Assembly: GCA_964034945.1 (NCBI GenBank) | Contig: OZ035960.1 | Coordinates: forward strand, 24,911,487-24,975,486 | Length of the DNA: 64,000 bases | DNA from: Chrysopilus asiliformis | Taxonomy: Eukaryota; Arthropoda; Insecta; Diptera; Rhagionidae | Direction: 5' to 3' | Shown: in pieces, positions 10,798 through 21,684 of the stretch | Numbering within the stretch: the stretch's first letter is position 1 | Layout of the letters: each line of letters starts with the position of its first letter | The notes under the pieces: generated by a model | What the model saw: only the letters and a program-made list of their open reading frames with translations | Databases searched by the model: none | What the model was told of the DNA's origin: nothing | Translations under genes and position numbers: made by a program

Positions 10798-10932
10798 GCT
10801 TGTTTTATATTAAAAAATGGAGTAAGTTTTTTAATTAAATGAATTATTAGGCAAACATATGATTCTAAAACTGCAAGGAAAATCCTTTGCAAGTGAAGAA
10901 ATTTTTATCCAGTTGCTTTCACTTAATACAAT

Positions 10933-11435
10933 CAGGGTATTCACAGTCCTCTTTTAAATTGCGGGTAAATTTACCGCTCGGTAATTCAGTCAAATTTAAC
11001 AGATTTTTACCGAGACGGTAACTTGGTTCATGTAAAAATGAATTACCGGATTCGGTAATTGTAGACATGCCTTGAGTCGTGTTTTCCGGCCCGGTTATTC
11101 GGTATCAAGAATCAACGGCGGGTGGCGCTAGTAATGTTTTTAGTTGTCAAATTTTCTCGCTGGCTTTTTGTTAATCTCATCGGACTGATGCAAATTTTTT
11201 CAATTTTGATAGCCGTTGCCACAATAGAAATTCAAAAGAATACATCAAACATGGATTTAAAGGTATGTGACATATTTTACAATCAAATTCGCAGTTCATG
11301 ATTTGGTTACGTATCCAAAAAAAGCGCTGTTCTCAAATCTGTGCTGTGGGATGTTCACAACAGAATATTTTCAGTCTTTTAATATTACCGAAAATACCGA
11401 ATACCGAAAATTAAAAGAGGATTGTGAATACCCTG
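10933..11435. mobile_element. CAGGGTATTCACA-ended TIR element, 503 bp
   Basis: The ends are CAGGGTATTCACAGTCCTCT and, from the other strand, CAGGGTATTCACAATCCTCT, then TTTAA on both. This is an inverted repeat of about 25 bp with one mismatch. CAGGG ends recall hAT elements, but the flanking 8-mers (AATACAAT, AATATTCC) do not match well. The interior has several GGTAAW/TTACC palindromes (near 10,963-10,985 and 11,041-11,060). No transposase. Confidence 0.7.
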
Positions 11436-12749
11436 AATATTCCGAAACTATTCTTGTGCATTGAACAATAATTCTTAAAAATGTCATTACAAACAGCAAT
11501 AAACACTTGTAACTTCGGACGAATCATTTTCTAAAGTTCAAGATAGATATTCGTAATCTTCTTCGTACTCGAGTATTTGCCATACATTTTTCTCCATCAT
11601 TAGATCTCGCAGCTTCTTTATGAGATCTACCGAAAACCCTGACATCAATATCAAGTCAATTGCAACCAATTGTGATGTGAGTATAGTGAACCCACTTCAT
11701 TTGCTTGAAACGCTCATAGTTGTGATTTTCCACATAGATCTTCTTAGTTATGTAGGATTTTGGTCGTCGGTTTTGGATTTTAAGTAAGACCGCCGATATT
11801 TAAAATTCTGTTTCAGACGTTCAGAGGAAGGCCAACAATTTTCATATGTACAGGTATTTTATGGGCAAACCGTGAAAATTTTCAGTGTTGCATCGGTAAA
11901 ATGCAATAAGTTTTCTCGGATGCATCTTACAAATTAGTTTTAAGAAATAATTACTGATTAAGTATTCTTATAAGCTATATGAGAATCACATAGTATACAG
12001 GAGACTGCGGTCCTGACCCAGGCGCGGATTCAAGAGGGGGAAGGGTCACGGTAGTCATGGCATGTACCAATCATGTACTTTTAAAGGTTATAAGTTTTAA
12101 AATTTTTGCAAAATTTTGTAAACCGTAGATCGTTGTTTTTTGTAAATAAACACAGCAGTAGACTCAGACTTTTTTTATCATTGTGAAAATTTGATGCAAA
12201 TTATAAAAAAACTTTCAAAGCGTTATACACTTGAAAATTTAAAAAGAGTCGAGGTTGAGCACCAAAAATTCGAACAATTTAATTATTGGCTATACAAGAT
12301 TCTCATCGGTTTTCAGGAAATCAATAACAGTAATTTTTTTAATCGGAACATTGGTTTAAATATTTGAAAACTTCAAACAACTATTATCGAGACCTAATGA
12401 TAGCTGATAAAATTAGTATAATTTGTATACAATTTTCGACATAGTTTCTAGACACCTGTTCTGATGGAAAAATTTCCGAGTTATTAAATTATTAATTATA
12501 ACAGAATTAATAATCATAACTAAAGGAAATAAGATATGCTAATGGAGCTCATAAAAACCTAATTCCAGTTTTAAAATGATAATTACTAATATTACAATCT
12601 TCGGTTAACATGTCAAAAATGAAGCAATCAAAATTGCAATTCCCCAATTTCTTCACTTCACAGAAAATCAAGTTAGACAAGAACCTTTAAAGTCATGAAT
12701 TTTAGCATAAGCAACATAATTAACATAGCAAAAAGAAACCAAATTTCAG
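11436..12749. other. Non-coding, nothing clear
   Basis: AT-rich, with no ORF or inverted repeat that I can support. A GC-richer patch at about 12,010-12,055 (GGCGCGGATTCAAGAGGGGG) looks like a transposon end but has no visible partner. Confidence 0.5.
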
Positions 12750-12919
12750 CCGACGGGGAGATTTTTGTAAAATGTAGCAACGAATGAATGACTAGTTCAC
12801 TCCGACGTCTAATGTCTAAAAATGTGATGGAAATCAATTTTGATACTGTTTTTTTAATGACATGCGAACAGCCGGTCGACAAGAAAATTGCACTCAGCCC
12901 AGATCGGGCCAATATTCAG
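12750..12919 (+). pseudogene. Candidate exon or exon relic, unknown product
   Basis: It is bounded by CAAATTTCAG before 12,750 and ATTCAG|GTAATA after 12,919. One frame reads DGEIFVKCSNE, a TGA (12,785-12,787), then an ATG (12,788) and 44 codons including EINFDTVFLMTCEQPVDKK and end ...SPDRANIQ. Either the ATG is a true start after a short leader, or this is a decayed exon with one stop. No family recognised. Confidence 0.25.
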
Positions 12920-15900
12920 GTAATACCAGTGTTAGTTTGGCAGGTACTCCTAGACGATAAAATGAGCAACTTATAATAAGTTACAAAAAAAATACTTTGG
13001 GAAAAACAAGTTGCAAATGCAAAGTGATAGCAAAAGTATGCCGTTGGCATATAGCAGTTTACTAACATCTCAATGTTATAAGAGTATAAAAACATTTTCA
13101 TGAAAAGTGGAAAATATAACGAAATTCTGTGTCGTGGGGGAAAACCTGTAGCCATCTATACCATTAGCCACACTGTTAAAGTGGAAAAACTTCAAAATTT
13201 CGCCACACATTAATTTCAAGATAGAACACTTCAGAGTTACTTAATGCCGGTCGTCGGGTCGCTCATTAAATCTGTTCCGCATTAAGCAATCTCCTGAATT
13301 TGATCTAAGTAAGAAATGTTCAAATTTTACTGAATTAACTGAAGTTGACTTGTCAGCAGTTCTATTACTTACCACAAAACCTGTCCACATAATAGACATC
13401 GAAGATTGATGGAGTTTCAATTCGGACAATAGGTAGTGGTCAATTACCATTGATTTTGTTTGAAATATTGAGAGCATTAAGAAGGAAATGATCTTTAATA
13501 AATGGTGGACATTAAAATAAATTCAGAACTTTGTTCTTTAAGTGGGTGTTATGTTATCAATTCAAGATTATCCCAAGTGCCCTTTTAATAATTAGGAAAT
13601 CAGGGCCCAAATTTGATTGAATAATTTTGGGTATGGCGAGTTCATTAATTCAAGGATTTGAAAAATATTTTTGATAAGTTCTTATTCGATTTATATTTTT
13701 AATTCATAATCTCAAAGCTTTTTTTGAGAGGCATGCGATAACAATGTTTGTACAACAACATAAATCAGAAGTGGGATCAAAACTCTATCCTCCTCGTTTA
13801 GAATTGTATTTTAAATTTTAAATTTTTAAAATCATATTGAAAGCATTTTCATATATTTTTTATATTAACAGCAATATTTTTGCAAGAAATTTGCACCACA
13901 ATAGATTGAAAAATCTTCAAATCAAGAATTCATTTTTTTTCAAAGCAAACCGTATTAAAAATTTAAGCAAAAACTCGTATCAAGTCCTAACTTATAAAAA
14001 ATATAATTCTTCACTTTTGTAATTTACTACTCGCAGAATCCCCTGAAGTCAAACAAAACATGGCCATTAAATTTAAATCCGGCTTAAGACTGTGCACCTC
14101 TAAGTTTGTAGACTTTAAATAAATAACAATAAAAATAGAACATAATTTATTTAATTTAGAGAAGCAGAAATTCATCATCTGTCGGTTGGTTCATTTTCCC
14201 TGTCATATGTTCGCGTTAATAGGAATCGTGCAAAACTTCACCTCAAATTTTTCATAACATTGCTGAACTATTAATTTTTTTTGTACTATCATTATTATTA
14301 TTGTTATGTTTTAATGTTTGAAACAAAAGCGAGCCAAGTTGTTAACAAACCGCGCCTTTATTATGACAATCGTAAACCTTGAATTATCTATAACTCTAGC
14401 CAATATGAACGACTTTTTTCTAAAAAAAAAAAAAAAACATTAAGCAAAAACCATTAAATGTCATTCATTATCGACAACTGAACTAAATTTCGTCATAATA
14501 TTTTAATTATTATGAGAATCCAAGGGTATAAATATTTGCCAGAATTATTGGTGGTTTTCATAGGAAAAAAAAGTTGAATGTTAGTATATCAACGGAATTC
14601 GATCTGATTATTGGGCAACGAAATTCATGCAGTTGCTGAAATTGGCCCGGAGCTGAATCACCATACACGACTTAGAATTCTCGTCCAAGTAGAGGCTCTG
14701 AAATAAACAATTGAAAAAAGTCGAAAATTTCCGTTGACACGATTTTTAGTCAGCCCTATGTCAATATTGACACACAATTTATTATGATTCGTGCTCCATT
14801 CAAACGTGACACTACCATGATAGGCGAAATCCCATTTTATTCGTCACTCCCCCGATGATAATGCACGAAAAACAGTAAAGCATACCGCGATAATGCATAG
14901 GTTGCAATATAAAAATAAATCATAACCTGAAGCAGAAACTTCTTTGTGGAAAAATAAAAACAAAAAAAAAATGGAAAATTCTTAATATCTTAAGACATAA
15001 TTCAGGTATTTCTAAATCTAATTTTGTAAAAAAATTCAATTAAAATTGATCTAAAATCTGAAATTTGAACTTTCTGTTTGTATAAATTAACATCGCATCC
15101 GATTAATACTAGAAGATCTGTGCCATCAAGTTATATAACACAACAAATTTTCCTGATTAAGATCTCAATTTGTTTAAAATTCTATAGGCAATCTAATGTA
15201 TTATAATATATCCAGTTATTAAGAAAAATTGATATTTCAAGAAAAATAAATATTGCGTGTTTCAATGCTGTGTTGCAAAATAGGTATGTGGCCCCATATT
15301 ACCAGAAAAATGTTGATATTCAAAATTGCCTTGGCTATTCTCTGGTACCTACTATATCTCTTATCAAAATGTTATAATTTCAGAATAAATAAGAATTTTT
15401 ATAATACCCGAAGGTCAAATATAAATAAACCAGTTGGTATCAAAAAGAGTGAATGAATAAACCGTTTGCAATCTGCGAAGAAACAACAAAAAAATTAAAT
15501 TAAAGAAACGTGTTTTCATCATAAAATTCTTCATTAAAATTCTTGCAAAATATATTAAAAATTTACCGTGAATAACTATTTTATATGACACACATATTGA
15601 TGATCCTTCTATTAATTTAATGTCGTCTAAATCCAGGTGGATGTTGGAAGAAAAAACCTGATTTGAATTGAGAAAAATTTAACGCTAGTAACAAAAACCA
15701 CTTAAAAAGGTTAATATCACCAAACGGCGTCATATATCCGTTAGATATTGCAAACCATTAATACTAGTGCCGGTCAAAAGTTTTTTGTTTTTTTTTTCTA
15801 AATTTAGTATGAATATTTAATGCTTATGTAATTCATGAAATCCTGTTATGCTATAAAAGTTGGGTCAATTGAACTCAAGGTCAATTTCAATGTTCTTATG

Positions 15901-16092
15901 TAAGGTAGCACTGGGATGGCGTTGAAAATTCCCAATTTCCTCGATGGCCCACGATTGATCGATGATAATAACAGTGGGTAGAGCCCAACATTGACAGGTT
16001 TACTTAACGAAATTTCAATTTTTCCCCAAACCCTTTATTCAAAATTTGATGTTACAACGATGTGATGAGTTTGCTGAAATTTGCTATCCAAG
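12920..16092. other. Non-coding, AT-rich
   Basis: No supported gene. There is a possible phase-0 continuation of the 12.8-kb exon after CCTGTAG at about 13,151 (31 codons), and a minus-strand ORF at 13,477-13,241 with an internal GTAAGT. Both are weak. The rest is AT-rich with A and T runs. Confidence 0.45.
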
Positions 16093-16227
16093 CAAGGGCC
16101 CTATCACCGAACACCATATGATTGGTTTTAATCGTAAATTTAATATTGTTGTTAGTGTTTTATACCAACAACAACATCAAATATACTATTCGAACCAATC
16201 GTATCGTGTTCGGTAATAGGACCCTAG
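16093..16227. mobile_element. Compact foldback MITE, 135 bp
   Basis: The left arm AGGGCCCTATCACCGAACAC...ATTGGTTT...TTGTTGTT pairs with the right arm, read on the minus strand as AGGGTCCTATTACCGAACAC...ATTGGTTC...TTGTTGTT. The arms are about 58 nt, with a loop of about 15 nt. Transcription would give a miRNA-precursor-like hairpin. Confidence 0.75.
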
Positions 16228-17224
16228 ATTTTTGTCTTTTATGTTATTAATTCTGTGGTGGACTGTCTCGCGATGAAGGTGTTTTGATCGACTGTCTTCG
16301 GTATCTTTTTAATTATTGTGAGATTCAATTAATATTACCCAGTGAACTGGCCTATATGATACGTGAGGTAATGATTTTCGTTCATTTTTTTTAAATTAAT
16401 TCGAAGATCATATTGAACGTTATTAAACTGGATGAGCTAACCATATGGTTTTTAGAGAGTCTAAAGAAGACTAAAAATTAAAACCCGCTTCGCACCGGTT
16501 CCCGTAACCGGAACGGTATTTGTTTTTTTTTTTTTAGAAATAAGAGTGTCACCCGAATCGAAAAAATATTAAATAGCGAAACCGAAAGCCGGAGCAAAAA
16601 AAAACAACCGATTCGTAGCTCTGTTTATAATTTTTGGACTTCTAATTCGTGAAATTTGATGTTCAATATATTTTGCTAAATTTTACAACAATTTTAACAC
16701 TTTATAGGAAAAAAATGAAATAGAATTAGCCGTTACCCGTATAAGAAACACAAAAGAACTTTCAGTTTCATTTGGAGAAAACAGGTTCTTTGCTTAAGTC
16801 TTTCGTTCTGAGAAGTTATTCGATGAATTAAATGCTAATTTATTTGAAAGGAAAATCTCGTTATAAAATTTCAACTCTTTCTAATAATATTAACCAGATT
16901 ATTTGTTAAGAAAAAGTGTTAAAAAGCATGGATTCGTGATATTGTTGTGCTTATTTAAAGAGAATTGAATTTTTTTAACCTTTCCAATAAAAGTGTTTTT
17001 GGGCGCCACAGCAGAAAATTTGCAAAGAACTTTTACTACTTACAAAAAAGCAACCATTAAATCGAGTTAGCGGGTAAATTTCAAGCAAGAAGACCCTGCC
17101 AACTCGATTTAGTGGCCGGTAAAAGTTTCCTAAAACCCGCAGTAAGTCTTTCTTTTTGAATAGGTATAGGAGATTTTACAAGACCGGGTTTTCCCAGAAT
17201 CATGATTCTACGATATAAATTCTT
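16228..17224. other. Non-coding, AT-rich
   Basis: No supported gene or repeat. A short GC-richer spot at about 16,485-16,520 stands next to a T-run. Confidence 0.4.
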
Positions 17225-17690
17225 CTTTTTTATGATTGTTACTTTCCTCTTTGTAGCTATAGAAGGAAAGTATTGTATTAATGACGGTGACAAGGTCGAG
17301 AACGACAACAGATAAAAACTTTCTGATCAATACGAAATCCGTTTCATGCAACAGTCTATCGGTCTGTCTGTCTGGTGCTAAAATAAGAGATAATAACTCG
17401 AGAACGGGTTGAGCTAGCAAGTTGAAATTTTTTGTGGATGTGTTTTAGCAAAATCTTTGGAAAAGTAGCGTTGACTACAATATAATGGACATCTTCCATA
17501 TATTTTATTTTTAAATACAGTTTTTTAAAAATTTCTTGAAAACTATGCGCCTTTGAGAAAAAATGCATGTAAGCTTTAACGGTTTTTACGTATCTCTAAG
17601 TGGTTTTGAGATATTTAAAAAAATATTTATTTTTCACATATCTTTTCCGAGATTTTAGACATTGTAGAGGAAAGTCATGTGATCAGATTT
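17225..17690 (-). repeat. Family D dispersed repeat, copy 1
   Basis: On the minus strand it matches 44,590-45,020: AAATATCTC, GATACGTAAAAACCG, CGCATAGTTTTCAAGAAATT, CTACTTTTCC, AAAAAATTTCAA, CTCGAGTTAT and a short CAGACAGACAGACCG run follow in the same order. It shares the 'AAATTTCAA...CAGACAGA' module with family A. No protein. Confidence 0.65.
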
Positions 17691-18929
17691 TTTTTAAATA
17701 TAAATCAGACAAAAATTCTACGATATCTGATATCATTTAATTGCCACACGTTTTTTTTAAACTAAATATTAGTTTATTACAAACATTTATCACTCAATCG
17801 ATGTTATCTCATTTATTCATATAATAAGCATAAATCTACCGTTTATTATGCAAATTGTCACATGCAGAGACGAACGAAGATACGAACAAAAATATATCAA
17901 TAAAGCATCTTCCGCAACGAATTAATTCATTTTCAACATTTTTAACCAATATTCGGTCGTATAGATAGAGAAAAAATTATGTCTTAAAATATTAAACAAA
18001 AAATTATGAATTTTTTTCTCTTTGTGGTTCGTGTTTTTCGCGACAAAGCGGATCGACAACATATTTTTGATTGTCGTATAAAAAAGTCACACATGGATTT
18101 CCAAGGTCTTTGTGGCTGTTTTGACGTGGAGATTTATTTCAAAAGTTCCTTTCATGCCTTATTTGGAATTTGTCTCGTGGTATTGATTTTCAGTTATAAA
18201 GATTCAAAAATATTGGCCGTTATTGTTTGTGAATTGAAATCGGGTGAAAAGATTGAAATAGCATTTGGCACCCACTTTTAACCCACATTTGATTAAATTT
18301 GAGATTGTTTCAACTGTGCTGATTAGATTTCGCAGGAAACAATAAAAAATAATTATTATAAATTATAAAAATTGTGAAAAGTTTGCTCTATTGAATGTAC
18401 TTTCCATAAAATATAGAAAAGACTAAAAAAGACTAATATGTATGTCTGAAATAAATATATATATAAAAAATACTTTAAACAAAATTATGATGAGATATAA
18501 TCAAAACAATAAATTGTAAATATTTTTGCAACAAATTACATGAATACCGTACGCATTTTGTTCCCAATTCTCACAGAATTTCGTTTATGCAAATACCATG
18601 CGTTTCTACAAAACACTGTAAAATGCTTGGCAAAAACAATTCATTTATGAATAACTATTTTGTTACCTATAAGATGTTAGACATTCTCATTCTCTTACGC
18701 AATCTATTACTGCGCCTAATGCCGACACCTGATACCTTTAGGACTAACAGGTAACATAAATGCAGCGCATACTCACATAGGGCATTGTTCGAGAAAACGC
18801 CATATGAAATTCTTTATGCAGTTTTTTACTCAAGATGCTTTTTACCAAGCAAGCTCATTGCCTTTAGGTAAAAAGTTTTCAGGTATCAAATAACGTTGAA
18901 ATCTATCTCTAACATCAAACACTACAAAC
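17691..18929. other. Non-coding; one unsupported ORF
   Basis: Contains a 91-codon plus-strand ORF (18,006-18,281) followed about 60 bp later by AATAAA. The protein has no recognisable domain, and the AATAAA lies in a very AT-rich stretch, so I do not call it a gene. Otherwise AT-rich. Confidence 0.4.
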
Positions 18930-19594
18930 TTAACCCTTTTCTGCATGACTTTTTTTTCCAAACGAAAAAAAAATAAGGTGTCTTAAATATCATATATGAT
19001 ATATCATGCAGTAAGGAAGTGTTTCATTAGTTATCATATTTAATATGTTGTTTTATTTATGATCTAAAAGAGATTTTTTTGTACTGGCATAGAACAGGCT
19101 ATATCAAAAGATAAACCTCTTCCGAAAATGGAAAAAATCAAACCACCCCTTACTTCGCTTCCCCACAAATGAAAAAGATTTTTGCGATTTTCTCGAAAAC
19201 GGCTGATTCTTTCAAAAAATTTGTCTAAACAAAAAGGGTTTAGAATATCATTCTACATAACTCTCCCATACATCAAAATTCAATCTGATCACTCCTTCCC
19301 CCTCACATACAAACGGAAACGGTTGTGATTTCGGGGTTTATAAAAAAAGTAAAAATAATTTAAATTATTGGATTGATGAGGTGAAAAAACGTAGAACTCA
19401 TTGACATCATTTGATTACTGTGTAAAATGATTTTCCGGTTCTTTTGGGCGCATTTTCTTTTTTTTAAATATTATAATTTTAACGTTTCTTTGAAGCACTC
19501 TGCATTCAACTTGTATCTACTCGCGTTTAATCTTATTCGAGGATGTTTTTTAAAACCCATATTATATATGATATACGATGCAGTAAAGAGTTAA
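18930..19594. mobile_element. TTAA-flanked piggyBac-type element, 665 bp
   Basis: The left end is TTAACCCTTTTCTGCATGA. The right end read on the other strand is TTAACTCTTTACTGCATCG. TTAA on both sides plus a CCCTTT start is the piggyBac signature. Nested inside the left end is an ATATCATATATGATATATC palindrome, echoed near the right end (ATTATATATGATATACGAT). It contains a family A fragment (about 19,195-19,325). No transposase. Confidence 0.65.
19195..19325 (-). repeat. Family A fragment
   Basis: On the minus strand it shows the TGATC...GAATTTTGATGTATGGG...GTAGAATGATATTCTAAACC order shared with 20.8, 27.7, 35.7, 37.1 and 57.5 kb. It lies within the TTAA element and has no CAGA array. Confidence 0.5.
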
Positions 19595-20220
19595 ATCTCC
19601 ACTTCTCAACATTGAATAAATGTAACCGATATAAGTTCTCTGCTCCCATTGATTGTGCGCACGGATAGTTTCTCATGAAAGTGAAACTTGGCTATGTTAC
19701 TCACTTTTGTTGAAGTGATTGACCTCTAAGGAAGAATTGAAAAAGTTCATGTAGAACAGTATGCTATCGAGATAAATATCTTACCTTATTTTGTTCCATT
19801 ATTTCACATCAATTTATGGAAATTTGGAAAAAAGTGCGTTTAGCAAAAGAAATGGTTTTACATTGAAGAGTAGAAAATTTAGCAGCTAAGTAAGAACGAA
19901 CCGAGTTTTTTTACTGTCAAAAATAAAAGAAAAATGAATACAGTAAATTAGAGAATACACGGTAGATGCGTTCATAAGAATCACCTTGGACAAAAAAATG
20001 TGGAAAAGGGTAAAAAGTTCAGAAAATTTAATACTATGTGAATTTGGCCTAAAGAACATAACTGATGTTCATGAAACTGTTCTTCAAATACTTATTTCAA
20101 TTTTACTACAATAATTTTTTTCGTACATATTCGAATAAAAATAATAATAAAATCTAAGGCGGCGCTTTTATTTGTACGGAAAATGTCCGAACTAGAAGAA
20201 ATTCTCTTAAATTATGTTCC
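19595..20220. other. Non-coding, nothing clear
   Basis: AT-rich; no ORF or repeat seen. Confidence 0.4.
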
Positions 20221-20386
20221 AATTAGATATAAATTGTGACTTTTTTCATGGCATGCCATTAAAATGACACTTGCAGATATATTTTCTCCGAGCATTTTGC
20301 CCAAGGTATGAAAAAATGGGTCAAATGCTGTCTCCAGGGATATCTCAATGGCGGGCCATGAAAAAATCGCAATTTATATCTAATCA
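20221..20386. mobile_element. Foldback MITE, about 166 bp
   Basis: The arms AATTAGATATAAATTGTGAC + TTTTTTCATGGC and, from the other strand, GATTAGATATAAATTGCGAT + TTTTTCATGGC pair almost perfectly. Weaker pairing continues inward (GCCATT, GCATTTTGCCCA versus GCATTTGACCCA). No ORF. Confidence 0.7.
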
Positions 20387-20795
20387 GACAAAGTTTTAAG
20401 TTTAAAATCCACCGTTAAACCAATATATAGTAAATAATTATTTTTGGATACGATCTCTTATACCGATCTGCTCCCTCTCTATAGAAACCCTTCAACTATT
20501 AACTTTTAACCGTTCAATTGATTAATATCCAGTTTAATGATTAATGGGTAGACAGAAGATCTGGAAAAAATTTCTGTAATTAATAAAATTATTCTATAAT
20601 CTTTTCTTTAACCCCATCCCTACTATCTTGTAAAGTTCCAGAACGATTTTTACCCGTCTTTCATTTATGTCGTGCATAAACAAAATTACTTCTAACTAAA
20701 ATCTATCTACCCCGTGCGCTTAACCCCCAAAGCTACAATTGGCAGGAGCCAATCGTTCAATACTCTATATGAGGACCGACAACATTTTATTGAAA

Positions 20796-21680
20796 AAAAT
20801 CCATTTACTTGGAAGAGAAGAGAAGGGAAGAATTAGTCTGATTAGATTTTGATGTATGGAACGGTTATGTAAAATCATATTTTAAACATATTTCGTCTTT
20901 ATAAATTTTTCAATAGTATGCATCGTGTTTGTATGGCGGAGAAGAGAAGGAATGGTCCGATTTACGAGAAACGCAACAACACAAAATTGAATTTCAAGTC
21001 TCTAGCACAATATTTTCGAAAATTTTGGTGTTCACGACCAGACATGCGAAAATCAAATTTTTTTTGTCATCCCAAGCACCCTAAAGTTGGCCCTCCATTA
21101 CCATGACTTTTCCCAACTGCAAAAAAATAGAGACACATTTATGTGAAGATACCTTGGCGAGAAAGGGAGATAAGAATCAACTGCAAAAATTTGTCGGCAA
21201 CTGCAAAAATAATTTCCCCTCTTTTTTTATGGCGATTTTATGGTTGCAGTTGACGGACTTGAACTTTTTTATAGCGATTTCTACTACAATCACACATTGT
21301 CCCTGCAAGTGAATAGTGAGCACAGACACACAAAGTGCTTTTATAGCGTAGCTGTCATTTTTCATGTAGTTCAAACACACACTTGCAGCCGTATAGCTTT
21401 ATTTCTATGCTAATTTGAACCTTATATTCATAGCATAAGGTTTGATATGATTGTTATAAAGTTGTTAAACTGGAAGGGAAAGCGTTTATACTTGTATTCA
21501 GTCATTCCTATTTAGATCTATATAAGTCTATCTTGCTCTAGTTTTCTGCATTTTTTTGCAGTTACAGAAGTCATGGTAATGGAGATCCTCCTTAATGTAA
21601 TTCATTTTTGTGTCCGATGATTTGTTCGATGCGTTACAAACAGTATACTGAATCTAATATACTCCTGTAATGATCGCGGA
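20796..21680 (+). repeat. Family A copy 3, diverged and split by an insertion
   Basis: The left part (20,796-21,092) shows TTTTGATGTATGGAACGG, GTTTGTATGG, AATTTCAAGTCTCTAGC and GACATGCGAAAATCAAATTT in family A order, but the CAGA array is gone. The right part (21,585-21,680) resumes with AATGTAATTCATTTTTGTG and GCGTTACAAACAGTATACTG. The 492-bp TIR element at 21,093-21,584 separates them. Confidence 0.6.
21093..21584. mobile_element. TIR element inserted in family A copy 3, 492 bp
   Basis: The left end is CTCCATTACCATGACTT then AACTGCAAAAAAAT. The right end on the other strand is CTCCATTACCATGACTT then AACTGCAAAAAAAT, with 4-5 differing bases between the blocks. CAACTGCAAAAA recurs at about 21,179 and 21,200, and inverted near 21,245, as subterminal repeats. 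No transposase seen. Confidence 0.65.
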
Positions 21681-21684
21681 ATAG

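Noticed and set aside
13241..13477. Exon ending TTTTGTG|GTAAGT as the signal exon of the chitin-binding gene
   Set aside because: Phase works only in a frame that has an upstream TGA and no acceptor; no hydrophobic segment.
18006..18281. 91-codon ORF with AATAAA downstream, and similar ORFs at 26,199, 38,330, 57,788 and 61,836
   Set aside because: No domain, no similarity to each other, no promoter; lengths are expected by chance in 64 kb of six frames.
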